From Lineus longissimus (Eukaryota; Nemertea; Pilidiophora; Heteronemertea; Lineidae): a DNA stretch of 64,000 nucleotides. Positions 21,075 to 32,146 of this stretch are shown in pieces. Each line of letters opens with the position of its first letter. Position 1 is the first letter of the stretch. Made by a program: the position numbers and the translations under genes. Under the pieces are notes generated by a model, which worked only from the letters and a program-made list of their open reading frames with translations, made no database searches and was not told the DNA's origin. The stretch spans positions 11,224,001-11,288,000 of the forward strand of contig NC_088314.1 of assembly GCF_910592395.1 (NCBI RefSeq), read 5' to 3'.

Positions 21075-21510
21075 GGAATTTTTTTATCTTGCTATCAAAT
21101 GCATCCAGGACTTTAGAAGGGGACAGAAGCCATTTGTTCCATCAGGAAAACTTGTTTTTTTCTCATTTCCCCAAACGTTATCCAAACTAGGAGACTTTTT
21201 CAGAGATATAAAACGAAGACCCCTAGTGATAAAAAAGGAAGACCCTGGGAAAAAATCAATGAAGGCATTGAGATATCACACTCTAATTTCAGCTACACAT
21301 CCCACCCATCACTCTTCAACTTTACTGAAAAAAGAAGCGCCAGCAAGAGAGTACTCAAGATTATACAGGGCGAAAAAACCAAAAAAAGTCCATAGGCAAA
21401 TGTACACAAACATTTTTATGTACAGGACATTTTTGCTATCAAATGCATCCAGGACTTTGGAGGGGGACTCATGATTATACAGGGCGAAAACAAAAAAGTC
21501 CATAGGCAAC
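21075..21510 (+). repeat. Right half of the tandem-repeat block
   Basis: It holds a near-repeat of 2043-2290 (21205-21410). It also repeats gctatcaaatgcatccagga twice (about 21092 and 21437), so the unit is a few hundred bp and present at least twice. It runs into the Copia primer-site region (taggttatgggcc, 21511-21523). Confidence 0.6.
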
Positions 21511-21622
21511 TAGGTTATGGGCCTAGCACGCTTCCACTGCGCAAAACCAAGCAAAGTTCAACTGACTGTTATTCGATGGGGCTGAGAGGCGATATGAAGT
21601 GACAAGTTAAATCCTAGGATAC

Positions 21623-22378
21623 ATGAAAATTCAAAACCTTAAGGATATAATCACCGCGAAGGTTGATCCCACTGATGAGATCGGCCGAGGTGAGAATGAA
21701 CTTGCATATGCAGAACTCATTCAATTTCTCGATGACAAAAGCCTCAGTCTTGTGATGCGTGATGGGGCTGACAATGGGCGGAAGGCACTCGTAATCTTGA
21801 GAGAACTTTATGTGACCTCAGGAAAGTCAAGAGTCATTTCGTTATATGCGGAATTGACTTCTTTGGTAAAAATGCCAGGTGAAACAGTTACAGATTACGT
21901 GATTCGTGCTGAAATGCAACTTACACATTGAGAAATGCAGGAGAAACGGTGACGGACAGTTTGCTTATCGCAATGGTTCTAAAGGGATTACCGGAGTCTT
22001 ACAAGTCATTTTGTTGTACCAGTGATAACTCAAACAGACAAAAAGCAAACCTTCCCGAAATTCAAGGTAGCTCTTCGAATTTTCGAAGATACAGAGAGAA
22101 CAAGATTGGCCACGGGTGGTGAGGACTTCATGATGAAAGTGTACCATGGTGCACTGCACTTGCTTCGCCAAAAAGGATCGAATTTCAAATGTCATTCGTG
22201 TGGCAAATCAGTTGGACACATCGCTAAAAATTGCCCAAATCGGGAAATTCAAGTTCGAAAGGTGCTACAGGAAAATGGTGCCCATATCACAAATCGGCAA
22301 CGCACAATGAAAATATGTGCAGGAAGAAGAAGAAGGACGGTAACAGTAAGGGTAACGCTGATAAGGCGAAACACGTGA
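21623..22378 (+). pseudogene. Copia gag
   Basis: The product starts MKIQNLKDIITAKVDPTDEI and contains ILRELYVTSGKSRVISLYAEL and ETVTDYVIRAEM, the Copia gag core. After a stop it continues LLIAMVLKGLPESYKSF and then a zinc knuckle, CHSCGKSVGHIAKNC, with one extra residue compared with the usual CX2CX4HX4C. Stops and frameshifts make it non-functional. Confidence 0.8.
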
Positions 22379-22464
22379 CAGACACGTAGGAACAAGATCA
22401 AGGCGAACACTTTCTTCTTTTGCATTTTGAGCGGTCGACCATGTCGGCAGCTGCGAGTTGAAAA

Positions 22465-23049
22465 GTGACGTTTTGCTGGTTGATTGTGTCGCGACTAGCA
22501 CATAATCACCGAGGAGTCAAATTCATAAAATTCTATAAGAACTTTGAGCCTGAGAAACATTACATTGAATTGGCAGATGGCACAAAATCGAACAATGTTG
22601 CTCAGAAGCGAGGTGAAGCAGCAGTCACCCTGATGGATAGGGACGAAAAAGAGTCAAAGGTCTTGCCGAAAAATATGTTGTACATCTCATCCTATCCGCA
22701 GGATATCTTCCCAGTGAATGCTGCAACAGAGGGAGGTGCCCGGATTCTTTTTCACCAGGATAGAGCCGAACTTATCCATAGGAGTGGAACCGTTTTTGAT
22801 ATTGAGAAATATGGAAGGTCGTACTACCTGAATTTGCATAACGGTCTTGAAAGTGATCAAATTGCATGCATTACTGATTCAGTGGGTGTTACACGTGACA
22901 TCAAGGGATGGCACGGAATCCTAGGACACTGCAACCTTGAAGATGTGAAGAAACTCCCAGACTTGGTCGATGGTATGAAAATTGTTGATAAACCAGGTCA
23001 GCTTGATGACTGCCGTGTTTGTATTCATGGTAAAATGAATCAAACTTGA
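22465..23049 (+). pseudogene. Copia protease remnant and integrase zinc finger
   Basis: In an adjacent frame near 22465-22500 the sequence reads SDVLLVDCVATS, where Copia proteases have DCGATS; the active-site glycine is now valine. The main frame carries KHYIELADGTKSNN, PVNAATEGGARILF and the GAG-pre-integrase finger WHGILGHCNLEDVKKLPDL...CRVCIHGKM (H-H-C-C). A stop ends it at 23049. Confidence 0.78.
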
Positions 23050-23079
23050 AGTAGAGTTCCAAGACACGCTCGTCCGTCC

Positions 23080-23977
23080 CATTAGAGATGGCACACACTG
23101 ATCTCACTGGTCCAATTGAGCCAATGTCGACTGAAGGTTTCAAATACGCTATGCATTGTATGTGTATACATCCTGAAGCGCAAAAGTGATGCGGTGACAA
23201 CCACCGAGAAATTTCTCGCTGACTGCTCCTTTCGGAAGTGTCAAATGCATGCGTTCAGACATTGGAACTTAGTTCACCTGCAGAGCCTTCAAGTCACTCC
23301 TTAGAAAGCACAGAATAAAGCATGAAATGTGTTCACCTTGTTCTCCTCATCAAAATGGGACTGCCGAGCGTTACTGGAGAGGGTTGTTTGAGATGGGCTG
23401 ATGTATGTTGATCCAGGCCAAGTTGGCTCAAGAAATGTGGCTGTATGCTGTTATGGCGGCAGCATACATTAATAAAAATAGATGCTATAAGAAGCGCATC
23501 CAGCAGACACCATACTTTGCTATTACGAGCAGGAAGTCAAATTTGGCTCACATGACAATTTTCGGATCAGAGTGTTACGCCTACAGGCAAGTTAAAAAGA
23601 AGCTGGACCCCAGGTGTACAAAAGGTATTTTTGTCCTCTATGATTGCGGGAGTCCAGCATACTTGGTGTATTTTCCAGAAACAGGCAAGGTAATGAAACG
23701 CAGGATGGTGAAGTTTGTATCAACCACACCTGAGAGTGCCAGTGCGGTCAAAAAGCCGATGAAGACGACGGCATGGTTTTTGGGCAGGGGCAGGGGCATT
23801 AGTCCAGAAACGCCATCTGCTGGTGGGCCTAGTGTGGCATCAGTTGAAGATAAAGTTGAGGTTGAACCTGACGTAGTATCATTGGATGAACCTGTTCCTG
23901 AAACTGATGGGATTGAACATGAGCTCCATGAAACCAATTCGAGACGGTCGGACTCTGTCAAGTCACGAAACCCCTGA
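23080..23977 (+). pseudogene. Copia integrase core and linker
   Basis: MAHTDLTGPIEPMS holds the first aspartate. The middle of the core is scrambled by stops. SPHQNGTAERYWRGLFEMG holds the glutamate. MWLYAVMAAAYINKNRCYKK, MTIFGSECYAYRQVKKKLDPR and LVYFPETGKVMKRRMVKF follow, the usual end of Copia integrase, before an acidic linker. Confidence 0.8.
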
Positions 23978-24079
23978 AATCGTTCAGAAACTTCCCAGTA
24001 GGAGGTGGAAACCCCTCAGTACCTTCAGGATTATGTTGTCGTAAAGGTCCTGGAGATGATGATCAGGTCATGATGTTGA

Positions 24080-25040
24080 ACATTGATTGTTGTTACAAGG
24101 TTTCGTCATTGCCTCTAGGTTACAAAGAGGCCATGAGGTCTTCATATGCTGATAACAGGCAAGAAGCCATGGAAGATGAAATGAATTCATTGAAAGCAAA
24201 TGATACGTTCACTCTGACCACGTTGCAAGAAGGCAGAAAAGAAGTGGGGGGGGGGGGGAAGATGGGTCTATGCAATCAAATAAGATGCAAGTGGCGCAAA
24301 AACCCCATATGTCGCTAAGGGGTACAGTCAGGTGGAAGGTGTAGATTACCAAGAAACATATGCTCCAACATCGAGTTTCCCATTAGTCTGCACTCTTGTG
24401 CAACTTTCAACACAGAACGGGTTAATCCTACACCAGATGGATGAAAAAACAGCACACCTATTGACTGCGAGATGTATGTATACAGGCTGAAGGTTTTGAG
24501 ATGCCCCCTGCTAATTCAGCAGGAAGGTTAGTTTACAAGTTGAACAAGTCACTGAACGGTCTCAAGCAATCAGGCAGAAACCGGAATAGTTTGCTGCATG
24601 GATACCTGATTGAGGACAAGTTCGTTGAGTTTGGTAGATCCTTGTGTTAATGTTAGAAAAACAGAACAGGATCTGGTGTTAATCATTGTATGGGTTGATG
24701 ACCTGATTATTGCCGCAAGCAGCGATGCAGTGATGGAAAAAGCGAAGCAGCAGCTCAAACAAAAGTTTGTGATGAAAGATCTGGAAAGCTAGCATACATG
24801 TACTTCCTTGGGATTGATTTTGAACAAGGAAATGGGTATGTTAAAATGACTCAGAAAAGGTACTTGAACAAGCTTCTGGAAAAATTTGGCATGTCAGATT
24901 GTAAACCCAGATGCACTCCTTCTGAACAAAAGATTACATGCAATGAAAATGATGAAGCGGTTGACCCCCGCAGGTATAGAAAAATCATTGGTAGTCTCAT
25001 ATACCTAATGACATGTACTGGAACGAATATATGATGGGTA
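24080..25040 (+). pseudogene. Copia reverse transcriptase
   Basis: The pieces in order are YKEAMRSSYADNRQEAMEDEMNSL, a run of 13 guanines (about 24246-24258) that probably caused a shift, VAKGYSQVEGVDYQETYAP, LHQMDEKTA, LNKSLNGLKQSGRN, IIVWVDDLIIAAS with the VDD active site, and YFLGIDFEQGNGYVKMTQKRYL. LYLMTCTG-type sequence (SLIYLMTCTGTNI) follows. Many stops. Confidence 0.82.
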
Positions 25041-25555
25041 GTCACAAAACTTTCCCAGTATTCATCCAAGCCTCAGCAAGGACATCTGACAGCAGCAGCA
25101 CATGTCATGAGGTATTTACAGGGAACCATTGATTATGTGCTTTGCTACAGAAAATGTGAGGATGGTCTTTCCCTCATTGGGTAAAGTGATGCCGATTGAG
25201 TGTCATCCCCTGAAGATAGAAGGAGTACAACTTGGTACTGTTTGGCTCTGACGAAAGAGGGGACACCGAATTCTTTGAAATCAAGAAAACAACCCACCGT
25301 AGCTCTATCAACTCGCAGAATACATCGCCTTAGCTGCTGCAGTCCAGGAAAGTATATTCCTGACACAACAGCTTAGAGACATTGATGTTGTACATCGATA
25401 TGAGGCAGCCTTGCTTTTTGAAGACAATCAAGGTAAAATCGCTCTTGCTCAGAACCCAGTCAACTGTCAACGTTCCAAGCACATTGACATTCGCTATCAC
25501 TTCATTCGATCAGCATTGAGCAGTGGAAAAAGCTAGCTTCAGTATTGCCCTACTG
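25041..25555 (+). pseudogene. Copia RNase H
   Basis: It contains AAAHVMRYLQGTIDYVLCY, YIALAAAVQESIFLTQQLRDI and EDNQGKIALAQNPVN...KHIDIRYHFIR, the Copia RNase H end. It is interrupted by the foldback element after PTANM; the last residues (IADVMTKPTTRFKLESFKS) are at 26673-26742. Confidence 0.8.
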
Positions 25556-25565
25556 CCAATATGAT

Positions 25566-26662
25566 GGTTCATGCCCATTTCGCCTTGTCTTTTTTCGCCT
25601 TTTCCCATTTTGCCTTTAAAAAATATACATTTCGCCTTCTCCTATTTCGCCTTTTCAAATTTTGCCTCTTCCCAATCCGCCTTATTCTATCTCGCCTTTG
25701 TCTTTTTTCGCCTTTTCATTTTTCGCCTTATGCTATTTTGCCTCTGTTTTATCTTACCTTATCACAAGTTGCCTTATCCATTCTTGCCTTCGTCTCAGTT
25801 TGCCATTGTCTTAATCTGCCTTCTCCTATTTCACCTTGTCCTAATTTACCTTTGTCCTAATTCGCCTTCATCCTATCTCGCCTTTACCCGCCCCGCCTTT
25901 GTATTATTTCGCCTTCTTCCCATTTCGCCTTCTTCCTACTTTGCAACAAACTTGGTGTCTTTACCCATGTTTGTTGAGTCAATCTTTCATATGAAAGTGT
26001 CTTCAACAGTGTTGAAGGGCTTCTAGGGTCCATTCGGGGGTACCCGCAACCAAAACCCGGTGGACATTGCCAAAATTACAAGTGTAGATAACTTCTCAGC
26101 CATTATAGTCATATTACATTACATACCATATTACAAAAGACTTTTGTCTCTTTTACCCATGTTTTACCCATGTTTGTGGGGCCAATCTTTCATATAAGAG
26201 TGTTTCCACGAATTATGTTTTGGTACCCTACCCAAGGCTGTTGCTTAATTACCAATATTTTCAAATCTTCATAACTTCTGAACCATCTACATGTAAGCTT
26301 ACATGTATCTCCAAAACCAACTTTTGGATTGATAAAAGGCGAGGTGAGATATGGCGAAACGGGAGAAGGCAAAATGGGAAGAAGGCGAATTGACATAAAG
26401 GTCAATCAAGAAAAGGCAAGATGAGATAAGGCAGGATGGAACCAAGGCAGAATAGGACAAAGGCGAAATAAGAAAAGGCAAACTAGGATGAGGTAAGATG
26501 AGAGGAAGGCGAGTTAGGAAGAAGGCCAATTGGAACAAAGGCGAGATAAGACGATGGCGAAATCGTAGAAGGCGAATTGAGAAAAGGCAAGTTAGGAGAA
26601 GGCTAAATGGGAGAAGGCAAAATTGGATAAGGCGAATAAGGTTAAGGCGGAATGGGCAGATA
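25566..26662. mobile_element. Foldback (TU-like) element with iterated CGCCTT arms
   Basis: The left arm (about 25575-25935) is a run of roughly 15-bp units of the type tttcgccttntcct on the plus strand. The right arm (about 26335-26660) is the same run reversed (aaggcgaaatnngaa). A spacer of about 400 bp without genes separates them. CCAATATGAT flanks both sides (25556-25565, 26663-26672), a 9-10 bp target duplication in the Copia RNase H gene. The outermost shared bases are TGCCCATT(T/C)CGCCTT. Long arms made of short direct repeats with an 8-10 bp duplication match foldback elements such as Drosophila FB and sea urchin TU. Confidence 0.85.
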
Positions 26663-26672
26663 CCAATATGAT

Positions 26673-26742
26673 AGCAGACGTGATGACTAAGCCAACCACC
26701 AGGTTTAAATTAGAGAGTTTCAAGAGCTTCCTGTTTGGTTAG
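26673..26742 (+). pseudogene. Copia RNase H, last residues
   Basis: The frame IADVMTKPTTRFKLESFKS...FG followed by TAG (26740-26742) completes the Copia polyprotein after the foldback element. ADVMTKP is a standard Copia terminal motif. Confidence 0.75.
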
Positions 26743-26971
26743 TGAAAGTCGTGGCTTGGCACCAAGAGACCTTTTTTAAAAAAGTTTATTAAACGCAGTC
26801 TCAATGTAACCTAAATAGAGTGATTAGGATATATACCATATGTTTTATTAGCATTGTGTTTAGTAGGATGTTTAGATAAATAGCAATTGGGAGATTAACC
26901 TTGGTGACCTGACGCGTTTTGAATGACATATCGAGAGTGGAAGAAATTAGAAAGATTCAATCAAGTGGGGG

Positions 26972-27157
26972 TGTTAAAGAATGATCTTATCTTTCCATAG
27001 ACACTGTACTGTGAGATGCTGCCATCTATATTGTGGAAATTGTATCAATTATGCAGATTAGAGATATAGAAAATAAAGTTAGTTCCCGCTCATTAGTTAT
27101 ACAGTAAAGACGTGTTTCTTTTTATATCTTTGTCTCGTGTGCTTGCTACCTCCATCA
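26972..27157 (+). repeat. Copia 3' LTR
   Basis: It begins TGTTAAAGAATGATC after the purine tract, contains AATAAA near 27071, and ends ...CTCCATCA. About 8% diverged from the left copy over the shared part. The right limit is set from the CA ending only. Confidence 0.7.
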
Positions 27158-27774
27158 TGCCGGACTTTGCAGGTAGTTGAACATACTAAATGGTTCTAAA
27201 GTAGAACATACCGAAATTTGATTGAAAAATATCAAAAAACTAAGAAATGCCAAGACAACAAAGTAGTTTACACCTTCCCACCTTGTCTCCACTGGCTAAT
27301 GAGACCATAGCTATTAGCTCGGCAGCGCTGCGTTAGAATGTAGCCACATATATCAACATGGGAGACAATGTGATAAGCCAGCTTGAAGATGATGGTTATT
27401 GTCCCCCGGAGCCTCGGAGGGGGACTTGAAAATACCGGGTGTCCGGTCGTGATTGCCGCTCGCCGCCCGCCGCCCGTATATTCCCTTCCGGTCAATAACT
27501 TCATAACGGTTGATGATTTTTTTTCCATTTTTGGTGGGATGATGTTTGAGAGTGCAAAGGTGTGTCGCGTTGAAGAATCGACCCGATGTGATTCTCCATT
27601 TGACCAATAGGGGGCCAAAACCCGAAACACAAAAACTGTGACTACGCATTAAATGATGAATAGAATTTCACCAAACTTTAATGGTAGGCTAAGCTAGCAA
27701 GGACACACAATATATTACCCTAGTTTTTAGTTTCAGCCATTTTTATGCCCTATAGGCGGCGCTTCTTGAAAACC
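27158..27774. other. Unassigned sequence with a GC-rich hairpin
   Basis: No gene recognised. A short inverted repeat, gtccccc/gggggac, brackets ggagcctcgga at about 27402-27426. Open frames on both strands overlap and lack domains. The style (fixed blocks such as ttcataacggttgatg) suggests a dispersed repeat, but no second copy is in the window. Confidence 0.3.
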
Positions 27775-28074
27775 AAGATTCGGTGAAAGGTCCACAAGCC
27801 AGTGCTAAGAGTTCAACACAGATGGTGAGAGACCATGGACAGTATGAGAGTCGGCGAGTAGACTTCATTTGAACAAGATTCGGTGTAAGGTCCACAAGTC
27901 AGTGTTAAGAGTTCAACACAGATGGTGAGATACCATGGACAGTATGAGAGTCGGCGAGTTGACTTCATTTGAACAAGTTTCAGTGTAAGGTCCACAAGTC
28001 AGGGTTAGGAGTTGAGCACAGATGGTGAGAAACCATGGACAGTATGAGCGTTAGCGAGTCAACTTCATTTAAGA
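27775..28074. repeat. Minisatellite, 100-bp unit, three copies
   Basis: Units begin at 27775, 27875 and 27975 with aagattcggtg / aagtttcagtg and each contains ggtccacaagtcagtg, caacacagatggtgag and accatggacagtatgag. The period is 100 bp. Copies differ at several positions. Non-coding. Confidence 0.88.
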
Positions 28075-28496
28075 CGGTGTCGGCGCTTCGCCATGTGGGT
28101 TTTTTCTTCTTTACGTTTCCTGTGACGTCAGCCTCCTCGGCTACGTTGCAACGCCACGGGGAGTGTTGGGTGACGTCACGGGGTTCTCGGGTGATGATTG
28201 TTGTCGTTTCCGCACGGATGCGCGCTCCCGTTCCGTTCCCGTGTCTTTTTCCGCCTTTTTATGCACAATTTACGCATAATCCTTAAATCATATCGTAGTG
28301 TTTATAAAGGACAAAGTGGAAAATTTTATTTTACCGTGTTTGACCATTAAAGAGAAGTTTGTAAAGCACGCGTTGAAGTTCATTGCAAGAAGAGTCCTCA
28401 CAAGTTTATAAGCCACTACAAAGTAAAATAACGAGACCTGACTTGCTGAACAGTCTCTTTGGAATCCTGCAGAGGTTTTGACTGTACGAAGTCTCC
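28075..28496. other. No gene seen
   Basis: A GC-richer stretch to about 28260 with several cg dinucleotides (tgacgtca at about 28121, ttcccgtg), then AT-rich. It could be a small promoter-like region, but no transcript can be proposed. Confidence 0.25.
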
Positions 28497-29195
28497 TTTT
28501 CGGCCGATGTGGAGGCGATGTTTCATCAGGTGAAAGTGAATAGTGACGACGCAGATGCCTTATGCTTTCTGTGGAAGAGAGACCCTGAGGCCACGGGATC
28601 CCCAGAGGTTTGGCAGATGAATGTACACATCTTTGGAGCAGTGGACTCGCCTGCATGCGCAAACTACGCCCTCAAAAGAACGGGAATTGACAACAAGGAT
28701 AAGTTCAGCCAGGAAGTCGTTGACGCAATGTCCACAGATTTCTACATGGGCGACCTGCATAAGTCGATTGACTGTACACCTACAACCATCACCTTTGCTA
28801 CAGAAGTCATAAAGCTGGCGAGGGAAGGAGGATGGCGGCTCCACAAGTGCACGTCAAACAAGCGCAAGGTACTGGAAGCAATGGAAGCTTCAGAAAAAGC
28901 AATACAAGATGTCGAGTTCGACAAAGAGGAGGCTCCAGTACAGAGGACCCTGGGAGTTAGGTGGAACGTTAGGGAAGACTACTTCTTGTTCATCTGTCAG
29001 CCTAAACAGATCGTCATGACCAGGAGAGGAGTCGTTAGCCTTGTATCGTCGATCTATGACCCATGCGGTTACATCACACCCTTCACGATCAGAGCAAAGT
29101 TCCTCATCCAGGAAGTTTGGAGAAGTGGTTTAGATTGGGACGAACCTTTGACGAAGGAGCTGGAAGAAATGTGGATGATTGGTTGGAGGAGCTGA
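28497..29195 (+). pseudogene. BEL/Pao reverse transcriptase fragment
   Basis: The sequence starts DVEAMFHQVKVNSDDADALCFLW, then NVHIFGAVDSPACANYALKRT, STDFYMGDLHKSI, EGGWRLHKCTSNKRKVL and SLVSSIYDPCGYITPF. These are Pao reverse transcriptase and Peptidase_A17 motifs. The active site, normally YVDD, reads YMGD, losing one catalytic aspartate. Everything upstream (gag, protease, start of RT) is missing. The frame ends with a stop at 29195. Confidence 0.85.
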
Positions 29196-30471
29196 AAGAT
29201 CTTGCCTCTTTCAAGTTACCTCGCCATCATGAGCACTTCACACCACAAGCAGAACCAGAGATGCACATCTTCTGCGATGCGCCAGAGAAGGGATTTGGAG
29301 CTGTTGGTACCTGAGATACATCATTGGGAGTCAAGCCATGACATCTCTCCTAGCTTCGAAAACACATGTGGCACCACTGAAAACGATCTCGATTCCTAGA
29401 CTTGAGCTACAAGGAGCTGTTCTAGCTGTGAGACTTGGGAAGCTGCTAGAAGAAGAATTGCATATGGGGCCTATCAAGATTGTATACTGGACAGACTCCA
29501 TGATTGTACTCCAGTACCTGAGAAACAAGACGCGGAGATTTAAGCCTTTTGTAGCGAATCGGGTGACAGAAATCTTGGAAGAGTCAGACGTTGGAGATTG
29601 GCATCACGTTGCCTCCGAGCTGAATCCTGCCGACCACTGCACCAGGGGACTGAAAGCAGTATCGCTTCAGTTAGACCACATCTGGTATCAAGGCCCAGGT
29701 TTTCTACATGAGACCACATTAACTGTAGACGAGATTCCAATTCCGGAGCTGTCTGATGGCGATACCGAGACAAAACGGGAGAAATCTACCATCTTGAACA
29801 TCACAGCAGATGAAAACGCAGCCAGAAACGTGTATACAGAAAACACGCAACGGGATTTCTCAGCGTTGATGAATCCAGCTGATTTCTGTACGTGGCAGAA
29901 GCTTGTCAGGAGAACAGCATGGATCAACCGGGCCGTCAACAACCTCACAGCAAAGAAACTTGGCAAGAAAACCATGACAGAGTCGAACCTTACACCAGAG
30001 GAATGCGAAACAGCTACACTATTCTGGGTGCGCAGAGCACAACAAGATGTCTACGCTACAGAACTAGAATGCCTTCGAAAAGACGAACCTCTAAATGCCA
30101 AGAGCCCTCTTGCCCCTCTTGGTCCGACATATGATGAGATGACTGGAACTCTACGGATTGGAGGGAGATTACGGAAAGCTGCACTACCAGAGGAAGCAAA
30201 ACACCAGCAGATCTTACCCCGAGACCACGCAGTAACGCTACTACTCACTGCCGATGCCCATTGGCGGATATTGCATGGTGGTCAAGAACATCTAATAGCA
30301 GAACTGAGACGACGCTATTGGCCCATTAGCGCTAGAATAGTGGCCAGATGGGCAAGGGCAACATGCATCTGTTGCCGTTTCATGAAGGCGAAGCCGACCA
30401 CACCTAAGATGGCAGACCTCCCTGATGCCGGGTTGATGCAGCCACGGGACCCTTCTACTACACCGGAGTAG
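29196..30471 (+). pseudogene. BEL/Pao RNase H and integrase zinc finger
   Basis: After a short frame with LPRHHEHFTPQAEPEMHIFC, a 377-codon frame (29338) carries THVAPLKTISIPRLELQGAVL and YWTDSMIVLQYLRNKTRRFKPFVANRV (RNase H). WHHVASELNPADHCTRGL follows. The integrase finger is WRILHGGQEHLIAELRRRYWP...CICCRFMKAKP. The frame is lost at 30471 by one base; [11 protein letters not shown] continues in another frame. Confidence 0.85.
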
Positions 30472-31016
30472 ACTACTTCGGACCAATGCTCGTGAAAGTC
30501 AGGCGCAACACATCGATCAAGAGATGGGGATGCCTCTTTATGTGCCTCAGCACTCGCGCCGTACACATAGAACTGGCAGACTCTCTAGAGACTGACGACT
30601 TTATCCTCTGCCTAAGAAACTTTATTGGACGACGAGGCCATCCAAAGGAGATATTCAGTGACAACGGCACAAATTTCAAGGGCGCTGATAAAGAACTAAA
30701 GCAGGAATCTCGTGGCATTTCAACCCCCCTCTAGCTCCACACTGGGGAGGAGCCTGGGAGAGGCTGGTTGGCTCAGTGAAGAGAGCTTTAACCGCAACCC
30801 TCGGCGCTTCCAAGGTTGAAGAATCCGTATTACGCACAGCTCTCATTGAGACGGAAGGAGTACTGAACAGTCGCCCTCTGACACACACAAGTTCGGATCC
30901 GGATGATTTCAGCCCTCTTACTCCGAATCACTTCTTGCTTGGAAGAGCAGACAACACCCTCCCGCATGATCACTTTGAAGACAGGGAGATCAACAAATTC
31001 ATTGTCAAAGGTTCAT
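30460..31016 (+). pseudogene. BEL/Pao integrase core, truncated
   Basis: [12 protein letters not shown] (first D), [16 protein letters not shown] (second D), and after a frame change HWGGAWERLVGSVKRAL (E), then VLNSRPLTH and LTPNHFLLGR. All three catalytic residues are present but in different frames. The element ends abruptly at about 31016, where a dispersed repeat begins. Confidence 0.82.
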
Positions 31017-31395
31017 GACATAGGGAGTCAGGTGTACCAAATTTCAGGTTCATAGCTTTAGGGGTTAAGAAACCTGCCATAGTTACACACAAATGGCCAA
31101 TTTACACCATTTGACCTCTGTGACCTTGAAAACTGCATCAAATCAAAAACCTGTATGATATGTGATGTATCCTTGCTAGGAGTACCTACCACAAATATTT
31201 TATCGAAAACGAGTCACTCATCAGAGAATAATCACACTTTTTAGGTTTCCACTTCTGGCCCCCTGGTGGCCAAGTTAAGAATCAGATCGAACTGAAATTC
31301 ATTGACAGAGGTCACCTGACATGGGATATGTCGACGACGACAACGACGACGAACACTGCGGTATTGTACAGACTCACCTAGATGGTGAGAGAAAA
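31017..31395 (+). repeat. Dispersed repeat, copy 1
   Basis: It contains ggtgtaccaaatttcaggttcatagcttta, gttaagaaacctgcca, tgacctctgtgacctt (31112-31127), ggccccctggtggcca and a gacgacgacaacgacgac run ending in ggtgag. The same blocks recur at about 40495, 44120, 50690, 55436 and 56930. Family name unknown; no coding capacity. Confidence 0.75.
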
Positions 31396-31439
31396 AGGAA
31401 GTAAAATGCCTCAGGCAAGTCAAGAAAAGAAAAAACTTT

Positions 31440-31712
31440 TGAAGTCGTGAGCGTCGGCAAGAAGCCGGTTGACCCGTGCAGCAAATGCATTGGCCTATGC
31501 ATGGAGCGATGCACGCAAAAACACTGCAGATGGCGAGACTGTTGATGTCTATTTTTCGGCTGCGATTGTGGTCGTAGGGGAAGCTATTAGGGACTTTGAC
31601 AAGCATCTCGCAGCTCTGGAATGTATTCAGAGTGAAGGCGAAGCATCCTTGCTTGAGGAGGAGTTGGAAGAGGATATTGGTGTCGCTTTTGGCTGAAAGA
31701 CATAAGCCACAG
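31440..31712 (+). pseudogene. BEL-like gag N-terminus
   Basis: The frame RLTRAANALAYAWSDARKNT, then VDVYFSAAIVVVGEAIRDFDKHLAAL and a glutamate-rich end resembles the N-terminal helical part of BEL/Pao gags. It is interrupted by the inverted-repeat insertion at 31713 and continues in spirit at 32147. Confidence 0.45.
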
Positions 31713-32146
31713 TTCCACCTATCCAAAATCCCCAGGTTTTTTGCGACACCCGTGTCTTCGCCATGTTTAAGAAAAACAAGGCAAGCTCTTCCACATATTA
31801 AATCACCATAACATATTGTTAGCCGATCCGGCAACAGGTGCCGCTGCAGTTAGTACCTTTCCTGTGTTTTGTAAATGTTCGAGGTTTCTTAACACTTTTT
31901 ATGCATTTGCCGCAGGGACAGCAATTATAGAAATCGAACGCGCCATCTGTCGCCGTGCTAAGGAACTACAGATTGCCGTGTTTCTTGCGCTTCCACCTAT
32001 TAGAAAACCCTGTGTCAAACCGTGTTTTAATGAGCCTCATCAAGCTCGATGGGGCTAATAGACACGGGGTTTTCACACACAGATCTCTTCAAGCACGGCA
32101 ATTCAAAGGTGGAAGCGCAAAAAACAGGGGGATTTACCAGGTGGAA
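31713..32146. mobile_element. MITE-like inverted-repeat insertion in gag
   Basis: The left end ttccacctatccaaaatcc and the right end (reversed) ttccacctggtaaatcccc match over about 30 bp with several differences. A second, inner inverted repeat (ttgcgcttccacct at about 31985 against aggtggaagcgcaa at about 32107) suggests one such element inside another. No gene. Target duplication not clear. Confidence 0.55.

Larger units (their letters stand above)
1912..27157 (+). mobile_element. Copia LTR retrotransposon, decayed and heavily invaded
   Basis: Both ends carry the same sequence starting TGTTAAAG. The left copy is at 1912-2022 and the right at 26972-27157. The right copy is preceded by the purine tract CAAGTGGGGG and ends in CA. 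Over the shared ~118 bp I count about 9 substitutions and a small indel. Between them, on the plus strand, lie gag, integrase, reverse transcriptase and RNase H pieces in Copia order (21623-25535, 26673-26742). The 5' LTR is split by a tandem repeat block and by a whole Gypsy element; the RNase H end is split by a foldback element. I found no matching target duplication (cttcacta on the left, tgccgg on the right). Multiple stops make it non-functional. Confidence 0.8.

Noticed and set aside
24246-24258. Run of 13 guanines as a quadruplex signal
   Set aside because: A single homopolymer run in a dead pol gene; more likely slippage or sequencing error than a functional structure.
25571-26026. 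151-codon frame rich in SPF and LPF words
   Set aside because: It is the translation of the CGCCTT arm of the foldback element.
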